Shown here piece after piece: positions 33,128-43,905 of a stretch of DNA of 64,000 nucleotides; positions within the stretch are counted from its first letter, which is position 1, and each line of letters opens with the position of its first letter. The DNA is from Taxillus chinensis (lineage: Eukaryota; Streptophyta; Magnoliopsida; Santalales; Loranthaceae). Where the stretch lies: positions 248,001 to 312,000 of the forward strand of contig JAKCVP010000022.1 of NCBI GenBank assembly GCA_023512835.1. The letters are read 5' to 3'. Below the pieces are notes generated by a model that saw only the letters and a program-made list of their open reading frames with translations, searched no databases and was not told the DNA's origin. A program made the translations under genes and the position numbers.

Positions 33128-34590
33128 ATGGCCCACTCCGTCGCAGTTAATGAGAAACTCCAGCTTCTCTCGCTTCCCATCGAGATCCTCATTACTATCT
33201 TGCGCTTTGCCTTCGCCCCTACACCACCGAACAAGCCTCAGGCCTCGCCGTCCGTGTTGCGAGTGTGCAGGTTGCTGCATACATTAGGCCATCCTATCTT
33301 TCATTCACATCTTGTTAGTTGCAGTCCCATACTCTGAACAGTTTCCAGATGCTTTCTGACTATCTACAGACTCTGACAATTTCCACCTTATATGCTCTTC
33401 CTGCTCCACCTATAATTTCCTCATGTTCCCCGGACAAGTCGACGCATTTTCATCTAGATCTCCACAGCCAGTCTGCACTCTCTTCTACTCATCGCAGTCT
33501 ATGGTCCACGCACGCAGCCTTGCAGTCGAATCTACGCACCCTCAAGCTGGATCTAGACTACTTTTCTTCACCTTTGACGGGTGTAGCCCACGCTTCACTT
33601 CTCGGCCTTCCGTCGTCAACAACTCTTTCTCAGCCTCCCCGAGCTCACTCTGACCAGCCTCTGAGAGCGTCGACAACAGATGCACTCACGGCGGCGGCGG
33701 CAGCAGCAGCAGGGGCCTCCGGCACAGCTTCCACACCAGGCTCCATTCCACTGCATCATCTGAACTTCAATTGTTGGACTCTTGCACTTACCTCACGGAT
33801 ACAAGCCTTAGCTTCTTATCTGCCGCACTGCCCCCGCCTGACGTCTCTGACCCTGAGCGCAACAACATCTCGGAATCTTCTCACACGCTCACGCCTCGGT
33901 CCTCGTCCCTTCATAGACGAGGCTACTCTCATCTCTTTGTTTCGTCACCTGGGCGCGTGCAAGAACTTGCGAGTTTTGGAGATCGACACAGCCGACGCGG
34001 AAGGAAGTGGCTGGACTCCGGATGCTGGAGTCGGCTGTTGCCATCTTCATGTTTGTGAGGCATTGCGCACTTCACTGGGTCAACTAGGGCGTCTAGAGGT
34101 GTTGAAAGTTCGGCGCAGAGATGTTTGCCCTCGCCTGCTTGCCTTCGACGGCCCTGTGCTCAAGACTCTGAAGTCTGTCGAAGTCGATCTGCGGCTCCTT
34201 GATGCTCAACGTATTGCACGTGAGGAATGGGCTGCAAGTAGCAGAAGCTGTGGCTGCAGGTGCTGGTGCTCGGCTTGCGTTGCACGTGCGGTCGAAATGT
34301 TCCAGAGCGCAACATTTGTAAATCACGGATCACGGGAGTCACTGGCAGGAGTTTGGGTCGAAGGAGAGGGAGGCGTCAGGGTCATCAAACTAGGCATCAT
34401 CGAAGAGATGAAAAGCGCAATGAACGCTTTGGCAAAGAGAGTGGGAGATAGAGAAGGTAGAGCGGTAGATGCTCGACTAAAGTTCTATGAGCGCCCATGG
34501 AAGTGCATGTGCAATCGGAATCGGATACCCATACGCTGGGACGCTGTGGAGGGAAAGGGCTATGAGGATGCCGACCTTGGCTTCATTTGA
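33128..34590 (+). pseudogene. F-box-like protein gene, frame broken near 33315
   Basis: The ATG at 33128 opens an F-box-like start (LLSLPIEILITILRF, then VCRLLHTLGHPIFHSHL), and this frame stops at 33335-33337. A second frame takes over at once (SHTLNSFQ, LQTLTISTL) and stays open to 34590, so the two parts read as one protein of about 480 residues. An 11-bp intron would be absurd. A 35-bp intron, 33314-33348 (GTTAGT..CCAG), restores phase but is very short and drops family-like residues. A one-base frameshift, real or a sequencing error, is the simplest reading. Residues later include a CSACVARAVEM stretch and an Ala run. F-box proteins usually recruit substrates to SCF ubiquitin ligases. 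No LRR or WD repeat was recognised. Confidence 0.55.
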
Positions 34591-35064
34591 TCGCTCAGAC
34601 GACTAGCATAGCATTCAATGGAATCTTGAAGCCAGTTTCAGCGTGGGCTACGTTCCTCAGAGACATAGATGCGATGTTTGCGACCGGTGGTGATGATGAC
34701 CGCTGAGGTTGAGTCTCAGCCAAAGCCTTAGTCGAGGCGGCCTCTACAAGCTGGCGGGTGTCGCGACCAACTGGCCCCACGCCGAAGATAGTACAGTGGA
34801 TTGACTGACATATATTTCTCACTTGCTCGAAAGAATCAACGACGCTACATAGGTAGGTAGGTGGGTATTGAAAAAGATGACAGTCTTCCTCGTCGAACTG
34901 ATACTGTAGAGGGGTCATCACGTGACTGTTCGGCTTTGCAGTTTGACCGAACCTCCGACGATGCCGCGCACTTTCGCAAATCGAAAATGAGAGTCGATAT
35001 CCCAAGCATCAGCGCGCCGCAGAATTCTCCAACACTAATCGCGACCCCTTCAACCACAGTCAAA
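34591..35064. promoter_or_regulatory. Upstream region of RPS19
   Basis: 474 bases. It includes TAGGTAGGTAGG at 34850-34861, a short repeat seen upstream of other genes in this window. No separate gene is supported, although short frames overlap on both strands. Confidence 0.4.
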
Positions 35065-35756
35065 ATGCCTGGTGTCAGTGTTCGTGATGTCGAGGTAAGC
35101 TCTCTGCAACACTCACATAACGCGCACTCCCTCATGCTAACCCACTGCGCAGGCCGGCAAGTTCATCGAGGCCTACGCTGCTTTCCTGAAGCGTCAGGGC
35201 AAGCTCCCAATCCCAGGTTAGCCACGAATTTCTCTTCGCAAGAACGCCCGCACATACACAATATGCCCTACCTGAATCCCGTAGCTGGGGGATATTGTCA
35301 GTCGAGTGCCAGGAAGAACAGATGACTGACGCGCCATATCTACAGGTTGGGTTGATACCGTCAAGACCTCCCACGCAAAGGAGCTGCCTCCCCAGCAGAT
35401 TGACTGGTAAGTCTTGATAGTCCAATACGATATGAGTGCGGTCACTGACCTAGGTTTGCAGGTTCTACATCCGCGCTGCTGCCAACGCCCGTCACATCTA
35501 CATGCGCAAGACCGTCGGTGTCGGTCGCCTACGAAAGGTCCACGGCTCAACCAAGAACCGTGGTGTCCGTCCCAACCACCACGTTGACGCCTCTGGCTCC
35601 GTTGACCGCAAGATTCTCCAGGCTTTGGAGAAGATTGGTATCCTTGAGCAGGACGAGGAGAAGGGTGGCAGGAGAATCACCCAGGCCGGTCAGCGTGACT
35701 TGGACCGTATCGCTATGTCCACCTTGGAGGCCGAGGAGGAGGAGGATGACGAGTAA
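35065..35756 (+). CDS. RPS19: 40S ribosomal protein S19 (eS19)
   Basis: Four exons, 35065-35094, 35153-35216, 35346-35406 and 35462-35756 (introns 58, 129 and 55 bp), 149 residues. It reads MPGVSVRDVE, AGKFIEAYAAFLKRQGKLP, WVDTVKTSHAKELPP, then FYIRAAANARHIYMRK and VGRLRKVHGSTKNRGVRPNH, the eS19 sequence in order. It belongs to the 40S head and is needed for 18S rRNA maturation. An acidic EEEEDDE tail is typical of filamentous fungi. First-exon-proximal introns in a short ribosomal protein gene are normal. Confidence 0.98.
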
Positions 35757-36306
35757 ATGTCGATTCACCAAAAGTCAATTTCATCACACGACCGGATTGC
35801 ATGAGGGCGTTGGCTGGGCTGGGCATTCCTCCCGCCGAGGCTGGGCAGAAGCATTGAAATGATACGAATGCTATTCTCAGCGAGAGCTACTATGCTTTCT
35901 CACGATTCTGGTCCCTATGGTACCATGCTGTTTGAACTCTGCATGACTCGTACTCTGATGTTCTTCGTGGTCATATTGTTCAAGCTCATCCGCGTGGCAC
36001 CCGTTACCTGCTCAAGCTATTCGTTGAGATTGAATTTTGCTGCTCGAAACTGATCTCGCCCATCGTGACTTCGCAAATGCTCTAGAGATCTTCAAGAAAT
36101 GAGAAGACCAAGCGCAAATGGACCTCTTGTGCTCCTGTAGCGCACCTGAAGGTTGCGATCTGCAATGTCGACATGGCCGAGGTGACATTGTGGCAGGGCA
36201 ACCAATGCCCCACGGCAAGGCAGTCTCCCCTTACATCTGACATACAAGCAGTACGACTTTGGGATCTCATCGTCTCACAGCTTACATATAATACATTTAA
36301 GTAAAC
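35757..36306. other. Intergenic region, RPS19 / esterase
   Basis: About 550 bases holding the RPS19 3' end and the esterase promoter. No gene is supported on either strand. Confidence 0.45.
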
Positions 36307-37427
36307 ATGTCCTTCCCAAAGACAAAAGAGGAGCTGTTGCCACTTGGGTACCCTGACGTGGAATTCCAAGAGGTATGTGCATGAGGATCCGCTCAATCCA
36401 TTTTCCAGCCAGTATTGATGCCGCGACACAGCAGGCAAGTAAGGCACAAACTATCCCGGATCTCCCGGAGGACTCAACAGCGCTTGCCTACTTGCTCAGG
36501 AAATACTCAGACAATGCTCCGTACCCGACAAGCCCAGACGTCAAAGAGCATGAGATCAGTATCCCTGCTCGGGACGGGCATGCTCTGCGGACCCTTGTAT
36601 TCGAGCCGGCAGGCCGCGCCTCTGGCACTGAGCTCCCTTTGATCGTCCTGTACCATGGTGGAGGCTACTGCATTGGTAAGCCAGAATCAATCCGGCGACA
36701 AGTCAATGTGTTCTTGAGCACGACGCCTGCCGTCGTGGTCGCGCCCTCCTACCGACTTGCGCCCGAGCATCCGTTTCCCGCTGCAATCAACGATGCTTGG
36801 GATGCACTTCAGTGGTGCGCAAAAAATGCCTCTGATGCGTCCATCAATTCAACGCCGTCTCTTGGATTCGTCGTGGGAGGCATTTCGGCTGGCGCAGGCC
36901 TGTCAAATGTGTTGTGTCATTTGGCCAAAGACCACCCTATGGCTCACCCCTTGACAGGCGCGTACATTGCATGCGCTTCAAATTGTCCTCCTCAGCATGT
37001 GCCGGAACGCTTCAAGTCTAGGTATCTGTCGCGAACGCAGGATGAAATCAGGAATGATCCGGTCCTCAGGCCCATCTTCCTCAAGGCGTTTATCGACAAC
37101 TACAAGCCTGATCTTGACTCGCCGCTACATTCGTCGTTTATCTGGCCCTCAGGTCATGCAGGTCTTCCTCCGACGTACACACAGATCTGTGGCATGGAAT
37201 ACTCTCGTGATGAAGCACTCATCTATACCGATGTACTACAAAGCGAGGCCGGAGTGAAGACACGCGCCGACGTATACAAAGGCTTGCCACACTGCTTTTG
37301 GGGAATGTACAAGATCTCTGCGACGCAAAGATGGGAGCAAGATACAATAGACGGATTCAAGTGGCTGCTGAAGACGGACAGAGAGTCTCGTGAGTTTTCA
37401 GAGGGCGCCCAGCTTCGCGTTAGATAG
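36307..37427 (+). CDS. Alpha/beta hydrolase fold-3 esterase (HSL family)
   Basis: Two exons, 36307-36372 and 36435-37427, 352 residues, with a 62-bp intron. The acceptor CACAGCAG at 36434 keeps the frame; using CACAG three bases earlier would add one Gln. The oxyanion motif is YHGGGYCIG, SYRLAPEHPFPAAI is the block found in hormone-sensitive-lipase relatives, the nucleophile sits in GGISAGAGLS (GxSxG), and a late GLPHCFW carries the His. The Asp of the common GDSAGG is Ile here, which is tolerated outside the triad. The likely function is a cytosolic carboxylesterase of unknown substrate. It is probably not part of the polyketide cluster, from which five conserved genes separate it. Confidence 0.85.
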
Positions 37428-37872
37428 CGCTATCCTTCGACAAGCAATCGGCCACTGCAGATGCAGACTCGATTGTTTCAATTGCATGAAGAGGGTGAAA
37501 AGTAGAGTGTGAATGTATATTGTGAGCGATGACTTTGCCCAGAGTGTCAATTGTGAAGAATGAGGTATTGCCTGTGCTGTCGGTCCCGATGCTGCTAGCC
37601 GAACTGGCACTTCGGATGCTGTGCTTGGAACCCACCACGCGCAGCTTCCGTAGCACTTCAGCGCCATTGCCGCCCACAACGTATCCGGCAACGCTCCAGT
37701 GATAAATTGTCACAATGGCAGAGCCTGGTCTACCACTCCTGCGTCTTCTGCTTCTCTTCGACGCTTCGTTGAACGTACCTTGAAGAAGACACCCACCCTC
37801 TCCGCCTGCTAGGAAACGAGATCGGATCAGCGAGTTCAATATTCAGGCGACCCCTCGTAGTCTCGAGCCAAT
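37428..37872. other. Intergenic region, esterase / propeller protein
   Basis: 445 bases. A 139-codon minus-strand frame (37420-37839) fills it but overlaps the end of the esterase and shows no family feature, so it was not accepted. The promoter of the next gene should lie near the right end. Confidence 0.4.
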
Positions 37873-39015
37873 ATGGATTTCATAGTTGGCACCTTCAATA
37901 CACCGGAGCTCTTCACCCTGCGTTTCCATGCTCCGGGCGCTGGCGACGCACAAGGCAAGCTGGAACTCGTGAAGACGACACCCGCTATTGGCTCACATTC
38001 TTGGCTTGCCCTCTCCGAAGACAAGAAGCGGCTCTATGCTACGGCCTGGACAGAGCCTCCCTCCATTGCAGCCTACAGTGTTGACGAGCAAGGTGCTCCG
38101 TCTCTGCTTAACAACAAGCCGGTCAAGGCGCGGAGCGGCTACGTCTGCGTGTCCAAGACGCATGTCTACTCGGCTGGTGGACCGACTGGAGAGGTCTACT
38201 CTCTAAAGGACGACGGATCGCTGGATGAGCTGGTCCAAGAGCTCTCTTTCGTCGAGGAGGAGAAGAGGCCCTTGGGCTCAGGCGCTGTACCTCACGGCGA
38301 TTTTGGCGGACTACGGCATGGCGCGCATTCGGCGGATCTGTCGCCCGACGGCAAGAGCCTCTACATTGCGGACATTGGCCGCAATTGCATCTGGACGTAC
38401 TCGATTGATCAGACGCAGAGCGGGGCGCATCTGAAGCTCGGCTCGAAGCACATCTCGCCGCGTTCGCATGATGGGCCTCGTCATGCTACTGCGCATCCCA
38501 ACGGGAAATATCTTTACTGCCTTCAAGAGCACTCGAGTATGGTTGATGTGTTTAGCGTTGCTGGGGATGGCACAACACTGGCTCACACGCAAGAGGTCAG
38601 GATCATACCAGCAGACAAAGACCACACACTCTACTGGGCGGACGAGGTCCGTCTGTCTACAGTACGAGCAGGCGAAAAAGCACCGAGATATCTGTACGCT
38701 TCTACACGCGGACTCGATGCAAGGACCATGGGCTATGTGGCTGTCTTTAGGCTTGCAGAAGACGGTACTCTGGCTAGCACAGACCCTCTGGATATCTTCG
38801 AGACTGCGACATCCGGCGGATGGGCTAACGCAGTTGAGCCTGCTCCTAGAAGCAAGTACGAGGGCGATGTTGAGTATTTGGCCATGCCGGAGAATGAGGA
38901 AGGCCACGTCTTTGTCTTGAGCTTTGACGGTTCCAAGATCAAGGAGGCTGCCAGGATAAATCTGGGACAATGGGAGGGTAAGATTAGAGGCGCTGCTACA
39001 GCTGTGTGGTTATGA
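37873..39015 (+). CDS. Carboxy-cis,cis-muconate cyclase-like seven-bladed propeller protein
   Basis: Single exon, 380 residues. It reads MDFIVGTFNTPELFTL, then a series of propeller blades: SWLALSEDKKRLYATAW, AHSADLSPDGKSLYIADIG, RHATAHPNGKYLYCLQEHS, then YLYASTRGLD. This is the fungal 3-carboxymuconate cyclase/lactonase family, a beta-propeller that closes 3-carboxy-cis,cis-muconate to the muconolactone in the eukaryotic protocatechuate route. The repeated D/N-P-x-G-K-x-L/Y pattern is the blade mark. No other gene of aromatic catabolism is near, and many family members have unproven substrates, so the reaction is provisional. No signal peptide. Confidence 0.88.
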   Translation: MDFIVGTFNTPELFTLRFHAPGAGDAQGKLELVKTTPAIGSHSWLALSEDKKRLYATAWTEPPSIAAYSVDEQGAPSLLNNKPVKARSGYVCVSKTHVYSAGGPTGEVYSLKDDGSLDELVQELSFVEEEKRPLGSGAVPHGDFGGLRHGAHSADLSPDGKSLYIADIGRNCIWTYSIDQTQSGAHLKLGSKHISPRSHDGPRHATAHPNGKYLYCLQEHSSMVDVFSVAGDGTTLAHTQEVRIIPADKDHTLYWADEVRLSTVRAGEKAPRYLYASTRGLDARTMGYVAVFRLAEDGTLASTDPLDIFETATSGGWANAVEPAPRSKYEGDVEYLAMPENEEGHVFVLSFDGSKIKEAARINLGQWEGKIRGAATAVWL

Positions 39016-39977
39016 CGAGGTCCAAGGACATACCAAAAATGGACATGAATACCTCCATCGAGCAGAATGAAGATTGAAAGAGGTGAAGATTCCCTTGCGC
39101 TTCAGAGGCATTCTGTACTCGCCTGGCTAAGATGCATGTATCCATTGCCTTTACGAGACTTGCTGGCGCGAGCTGGCCCACAGGAGATGCTCCTTCCTTC
39201 GGCTTCGAGGAGTCAAGCGTTTCGGTGTGACGGATGAGTCAAGCAAGATGTAGCGCAACACAAGGATGTGGAAGTTCTCGAATGAGATTGTGACAAAGCA
39301 TAATGTCAAAGGCAATTTGCTGCGCCCCTCGCGTAGTAGAGGTTCCCGACATCGTTTTCTTGAGTCTGGGTATGGGCGAGTCAACGCTTGAGCGTGGTGT
39401 CATTTTATGGTCCTCGCTACTTCTTCGCATGGCAGCAAGGAAACCTCATTTACGCTGAGGTGATCTGTTGAGCATTCTTTAACGTTCGCAGAGCGCTCAT
39501 ATGCCGTCTTGGTTGGCTGTTTGAGACTTGCACGCGTGTTCATCATGTCTGTGCTTCTAGCAAACCCGGCGTGCCCGGACAAGGCCATGTCGCATAGTCA
39601 GCCACAAGTAGGTGACGCGTCTATGAACAGTGGAATGTACGAGCTCGAGGTCGTGGGTAGGAGGATGCGACAAGGACGTCGTGCCCACGAACCTCATCAA
39701 GTCTAAGATATACATCCATCGGTACGGAATCTACTCCGGCCATATCCAAGTGCTAGCGTTTGGACTCGCGACTTCCTCGACTTTCACTTCACACCCTTCT
39801 CCATCACTTTCACCCTTTGCTATCTTTCTCTGGGCGCACTTTCTGTGCCCGCAGTCCCAAAATCCTGTTTTTCCTTTTCTTTCCAACCTGAGCTGCAAAA
39901 CTCCCATCTCGCCTTGTCCAACCCCTAACTGCTCACTTCACCACTCTCAAAGCCAAGCGCAGCATCAAGCGAACAAG
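39016..39977. other. Long upstream region of the disordered-protein gene
   Basis: About 960 bases. The frame of the next gene is open back to 39630, but that part is pyrimidine-rich and looks like untranslated leader (39780-39960). No other gene is supported. Confidence 0.45.
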
Positions 39978-41549
39978 ATGGGTGACAGAGTAGGCAACCC
40001 CTTTCAATCTTCTTCTAAAAGCCGTGCCTCTGCCAATGCCCGCGGTCCCCCTCCTAACCGCCCTCTTCCCGCCATCCCTGACCTCCAGCCTTATCCCTAT
40101 TTCGGACGCAGCCCACAGGTGTCGGAGGAACCATCCACCAAAGTTTCTGCTTCAGAGACAAGCCCTCCCACTTCACAGACCCCCCTACGTGGATCGGCCA
40201 ATAGGACCACCAACTCGACCCCTGTGCGTAAGTCTAGCGAGCTGGCCCTGTCGAAGTCTCGCGCAGCCCCACAGAAACCCTCCGGCGGTCCTTCCATTGC
40301 GAGCGGTGTCGGTTCTCAACAACGACCCAGTGTCGATTCTCAGCACCCAAGCGAGACTGGAAGCTCGCGCAAGACACCGGATGAGAAGAAAAATGTGAAG
40401 AGAGCGATGTTCCGATTGCTTTCGCCAATGGGCCCGCCACCAGAGGAAGCATCCAAGGGAACAGCTAACGAAGCAAAGACACGCACTCCACCTCGTTCGG
40501 TTTCCGGTAGCTCCGCACGCCAGGCAGCACGTGAGGCCGAGTTCAAGGCTGCGGTTGCTATGCCTCACAGGGAATCATTTGCGAATCTCACTGCCGTCAT
40601 CAAAGATCTGCTCTCACCTTCCTCATCAACTCCGAGCAGTCCTCAGGCTCCGGCACCTTCCCCAAAAGACGCCACTGCTCCAGGCTCCACCGGTGCGACG
40701 GATACCTTGGCCTTGACCTCATCGACCAGCACGACCCCGAAGGCATCTCCGATACCAACTGCCACTGCTCACCAGTCTCCGAAAATGAAGCCCCCGAGCC
40801 CGGGCACCATTGATTCTGCTAACCCAAAGTCTCCCGTTGGAGCAACCGTATTGACTAAGCATACTAACAAGACACTCTTGGTACCGTACACGTGCTTTTA
40901 TCAGATGATTATACTAACTATCGTAAAGTCAAGTCAAGACCTCCCAGGCACCAGCGCCTTGAAGCCATCCCGCACCAACACCTCATCCAACTTGACTAGC
41001 CCGAAGCTGGCTACAGACACCAACGCTACCACCAACCTCAATGGAGCCGCATATGAGCCAGAGACCGAGTCCATGAAAGCCGCAAACGAATTGGTTGAAG
41101 CAGTAGACGACTTGTTGGCTCAGATGCGCTCCCGCTACGCAAACATGAACAAAGAAATGACGACCCGCATGGATGACATGACTCGCCGTCTCGACTCATT
41201 GGAAGCCAGCATGACAGGCAAGAATATGCCGTAGAGCGGCACTCCTCCTACGCTTCCTTCAGGCTCGTCCACTGTATCATCCCCTGGACAAGATTACGCA
41301 TCGAATTCGTCTTCAGCAACCGTGGTGCGCAAGTCTTTACCAGCCTCTTCGACTGGCTCTGTAGCGTCTTCTAGTAAATCAGCGGCGACATCTTCCTCGC
41401 AGGGAGCAACGACAAACATGTATGGCCTCGGTCGCGCCAAAACCGTCGGATCTGGGTCAAGGCTCAAGGACGGCAGTTGGCCATGGCTCATCAAGAACAG
41501 ACCTGTCGTTGCCCAAGACGACTCCAATGCTTCGGAGAGGCAGTCTTGA
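39978..41549 (+). CDS. Ser/Pro/Thr-rich disordered protein with C-terminal helix
   Basis: I do not recognise it. The frame from ATG 39978 is open to TAG at 41232-41234, and the same frame continues to 41549 in matching composition. Two in-frame introns explain this: 40881-40928 (48 bp, branch ACTAAC, removes an odd hydrophobic insert) and a GC..AG intron 41218-41262 (45 bp, GCAAG donor, pyrimidine-rich acceptor TTCCTTCAG) that removes the TAG. The product would have 492 residues. It has Pro/Ser/Thr stretches with SP/TP sites, a KRAMFRLLSPMGPPPEE segment, a helical piece ANELVEAVDDLLAQMRSRYA that may form a coiled coil, and ends after DGSWPWLIKNRPVVAQDD. If the GC intron is not used, the protein stops after KNMP. 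Possibly a regulatory or cytoskeletal adaptor; no function is claimed. Confidence 0.6.
40881..40928 (+). other. Probable in-frame intron
   Basis: 48 bases starting GTACCG and ending GTAAAG, with ACTAAC 12 bases from the end. Its translation is hydrophobic and unlike the surrounding Ser/Pro-rich protein. The length is a multiple of three, so the frame stays open either way. Confidence 0.6.
41218..41262 (+). other. Candidate GC-AG intron that removes an in-frame TAG
   Basis: The donor GCAAG follows CAG, the best context for a GC donor, and the acceptor is CCTTCCTTCAG-like (CGCTTCCTTCAG). The 45-base length preserves phase. Splicing joins MTG to SSTVSSPGQD. Confidence 0.5.
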
Positions 41550-42199
41550 AAAGTTTTTGTTTTCTCGCGACGACTTGCGGCTGCCCCTTTCGCCCTGAAT
41601 AGCCGCCTCTTGTCTTTTCGGCTTTGCGATGATCGGTCTGTTGCTCGTGACAAGCTGCGGTTTGGGTCCATCACAGTACGTCACGTCTACCATTTGGGTT
41701 TTGTTTTTTCTTTTCCTCCTCTCTTGGACACACTATTTCTATCCTGATTTATTTTTATGAGACGCATACTAACCATGGACTCTAGAGGATGAATCACTTT
41801 TCGAGTAGAGGGCAAAACTCTGATTCTTCAACTCTAAGAAGAACATTCGAATGTCTCTGGCTTGTTCAGCGCAGCACAGCTCAGCATAGCTTAGCACAGC
41901 TTAGCACAGCATAGACTGAGTACATAGGTACCTAGCCAGTGAATGCATTCGTCTACCATCCCTCAAGTCGTCATGAGTGCATTAGCTTGTCAATCTCTCG
42001 TAGTCCTCAACGCCCGTACCCAGTCCTTTCCCGTAACCGCCAGTCTCCCTGATAAAATAAGATAAGTGCTCAAAGGTATGACCCCATCTCAATCGAGATG
42101 CCAATTATCTACCTAGCATATCCCAGCTGTGAGCAACAGCAACAGACTCCGCTCGTAAAACGAGTACACGAGCACCGCTTCAAGACGACGATGAAAAAT
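41550..42199. other. Intergenic region with a decamer-like tandem repeat
   Basis: About 650 bases between convergent genes. It holds the two 3' ends and the repeat at 41867-41914. No gene is supported. Confidence 0.45.
41867..41914. repeat. Tandem repeat of (T)TAGCACAGC-like units
   Basis: 48 bases of imperfect CAGC-based units, including CTTAGCACAG twice in tandem (ten-base period). It probably arose by slippage and lies beyond both genes' stop codons. Confidence 0.7.
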
Positions 42200-43905
42200 T
42201 CAAAATCTCCTCCGCACGCCCACATCCACGGGCTCCGCATCCAGAATCTCGCCCCCCAGCGCAGCCAAACCCTTTGGTTCCGCCGCCGCAAGAGCAGCCA
42301 TGTCGCGAATCTTCCTCATTAAATGATTAACAGGCAAGTACGGTCTCTCCTCAGCCATGATGAGCTCCATGCGCTTCTCGCGCTCGTCCGCATGCACGCC
42401 ATAGTGTTCGCGTATTAATTCCTTGGCTGGCTGCGTGCTTGCGGCATACACGCGGTGTGCACACCCGTCAAAGGGACACGTGAATGTATCCGACATGCCG
42501 GGCGTGTTTGGGCCAATGTCGGGGACTTTTGTGCTTGAGATGGCGAGTTTGGTCAGGGGGGCAGTTTGGGGTTTGGGTGTGCTTGATTTCGTGGGCGAGG
42601 GCTGTGCGCGGACGCGGCCTGAGCGTAGGCGGAGCGGGAGGGATGATTCGATTAGGGCTTCTTTGGCTGTTTCTTCGTCCATTTCTTCGTCTTCTTCTTC
42701 TTCGTCGGGCTCTGGGTCTTCTTGGTCTGCTTCTCGCTCTGATTCGCTGGGCGAGGGTAGGGTGCGAGGGGGGTGCTTTGGTGGTCGACCGCGGCGTCGA
42801 CGGACGGGCTTGTCCTCCTCCTCGCCTTCAATTTCGATCAAGTTGTTGCCTAGACCTTCATCGTGGTAGGTTTGGTGAGAGAGCTTTCTTCGCTTGGATG
42901 ATGGCGAAGGCTGTCTGTCGGGCATCTGCTCGTCCTCGTCTTCTGCCTTGCTTTTCAGGCGCGCTTTACCGGCGTGCTTTGAGGACTTTGGCCGAAGCGT
43001 TGACTTTCCCTTGCCTGCTAGACGTCGGGGGTTGGATCTTGACAGGCGGGAGTCGTCTGAGCCTGGTGAGGAGGGCTCAGGCGTCACCCCTGTGGACTGA
43101 TCCTGCTCTGAGGAGTCTGAGGGCTAGAGTGAGAAATTCGCGTCAGTACACATCTTCGAGAACACAATCAGAGTGCCCACTTACTTCGTCCTCTTCTTGA
43201 GAGAGAAAGTTGTAGATCTCAGTCTTGGACCACGTCCACCCTTCGCATTCCAGGCGTCGGTTCATGAGCGACAGAAGCACATCGCGGTGCGTGTATAGCC
43301 GGACGCGAGCAGACTCCTCGTCCGAGCATTTATGCACAGCCTTCTCTGCGTATTCGGCAAACACATTCGCCAGCGGACACCGCAGCTGGCCCGCCCTCGC
43401 GCCGCTCTTAATAGCATGGGCCCTGTAAAAGTCGGCCACAAAGTACAGATACTCAATGGCTTGTCTTGTGGCCTTGTATGAATTGCTATAGGCGCGCGAG
43501 GGCTTAATCTCGAACCAGCCGCTGCGCCCCGCGGCCCAGAAGGCGACTTCGCCGTCGTCGTACTGGCCGTAGGCCCAGTGTGTGCAAGCGGGTATTCGGA
43601 TGCGTGTGCCGGACGGGTCTGCGTTGGTGAGGCCTGCGAATAGATCAGACTGGGAGAAGTCGTGTTGAGAAGGGGGCGGCGGGCATACTGTGCTTCCACA
43701 TGCGTCGGGGCAGCTTGTCGAGGGTGCCCTCGACGACAAGCGGGAACTTGAGGTCGGCCTTCCATATGTCGTCTAGCCTGCGCTTCCGCTGCTCTGTGGA
43801 GAAGACATCTACATCTTTGAGGATGAAGATGGGCCAGGAATTGTCGTCCTGGCTGAGGGGGCGCGGTCTGAGGATCTTGGCCTCGTCGACTGGGTGGTTG
43901 GTCAT
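42200..43905 (-). CDS. RFTS (replication-foci) domain protein, possible Raf2/DIM-7 relative
   Basis: Three exons on the minus strand, 43905-43689, 43633-43185 and 43123-42200 (introns 55 and 61 bp), 529 residues. Residues about 20-200 (WPIFILKDVDVFSTEQ, FPLVVEGTLDKL, THWAYGQYDDGEVAFWAAGR, GWFEIKPSRAY, AIEYLYFVADFYRAH) follow the order of an RFTS domain, the targeting module of DNMT1 and of fission yeast Raf2. A long acidic and basic disordered middle includes an AT-hook-like RRRGRPPK. Near the C-terminus CPFDGC..HYGVH fits a C2H2 finger (C-x4-C, H-x3-H). No methyltransferase domain is present. Raf2 and Neurospora DIM-7 serve the Clr4/DIM-5 H3K9 methylation complex, so a heterochromatin role is plausible; orthology is not shown. 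A nuclear site is likely. Confidence 0.75.

Noticed and set aside
33314..33324. 11-bp intron joining the two F-box-like frames
   Set aside because: Far below any intron length a spliceosome handles; kept as a frameshift or 35-bp intron question instead.
37420..37839. 139-codon frame on the minus strand between the esterase and the propeller gene
   Set aside because: No recognisable domain, overlaps the esterase end, fills a gap that must also hold a promoter; probably accidental.
41232..41234. Stop-codon readthrough at TAG
   Set aside because: The following bases AGCGGC do not match known readthrough contexts, and a phase-preserving GC-AG intron offers a simpler account.
42484..43200. 238-codon frame antisense to the RFTS gene
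   Set aside because: Shadow of the opposite strand; Arg/Leu-rich as expected from the complement of acidic and basic low-complexity coding sequence.
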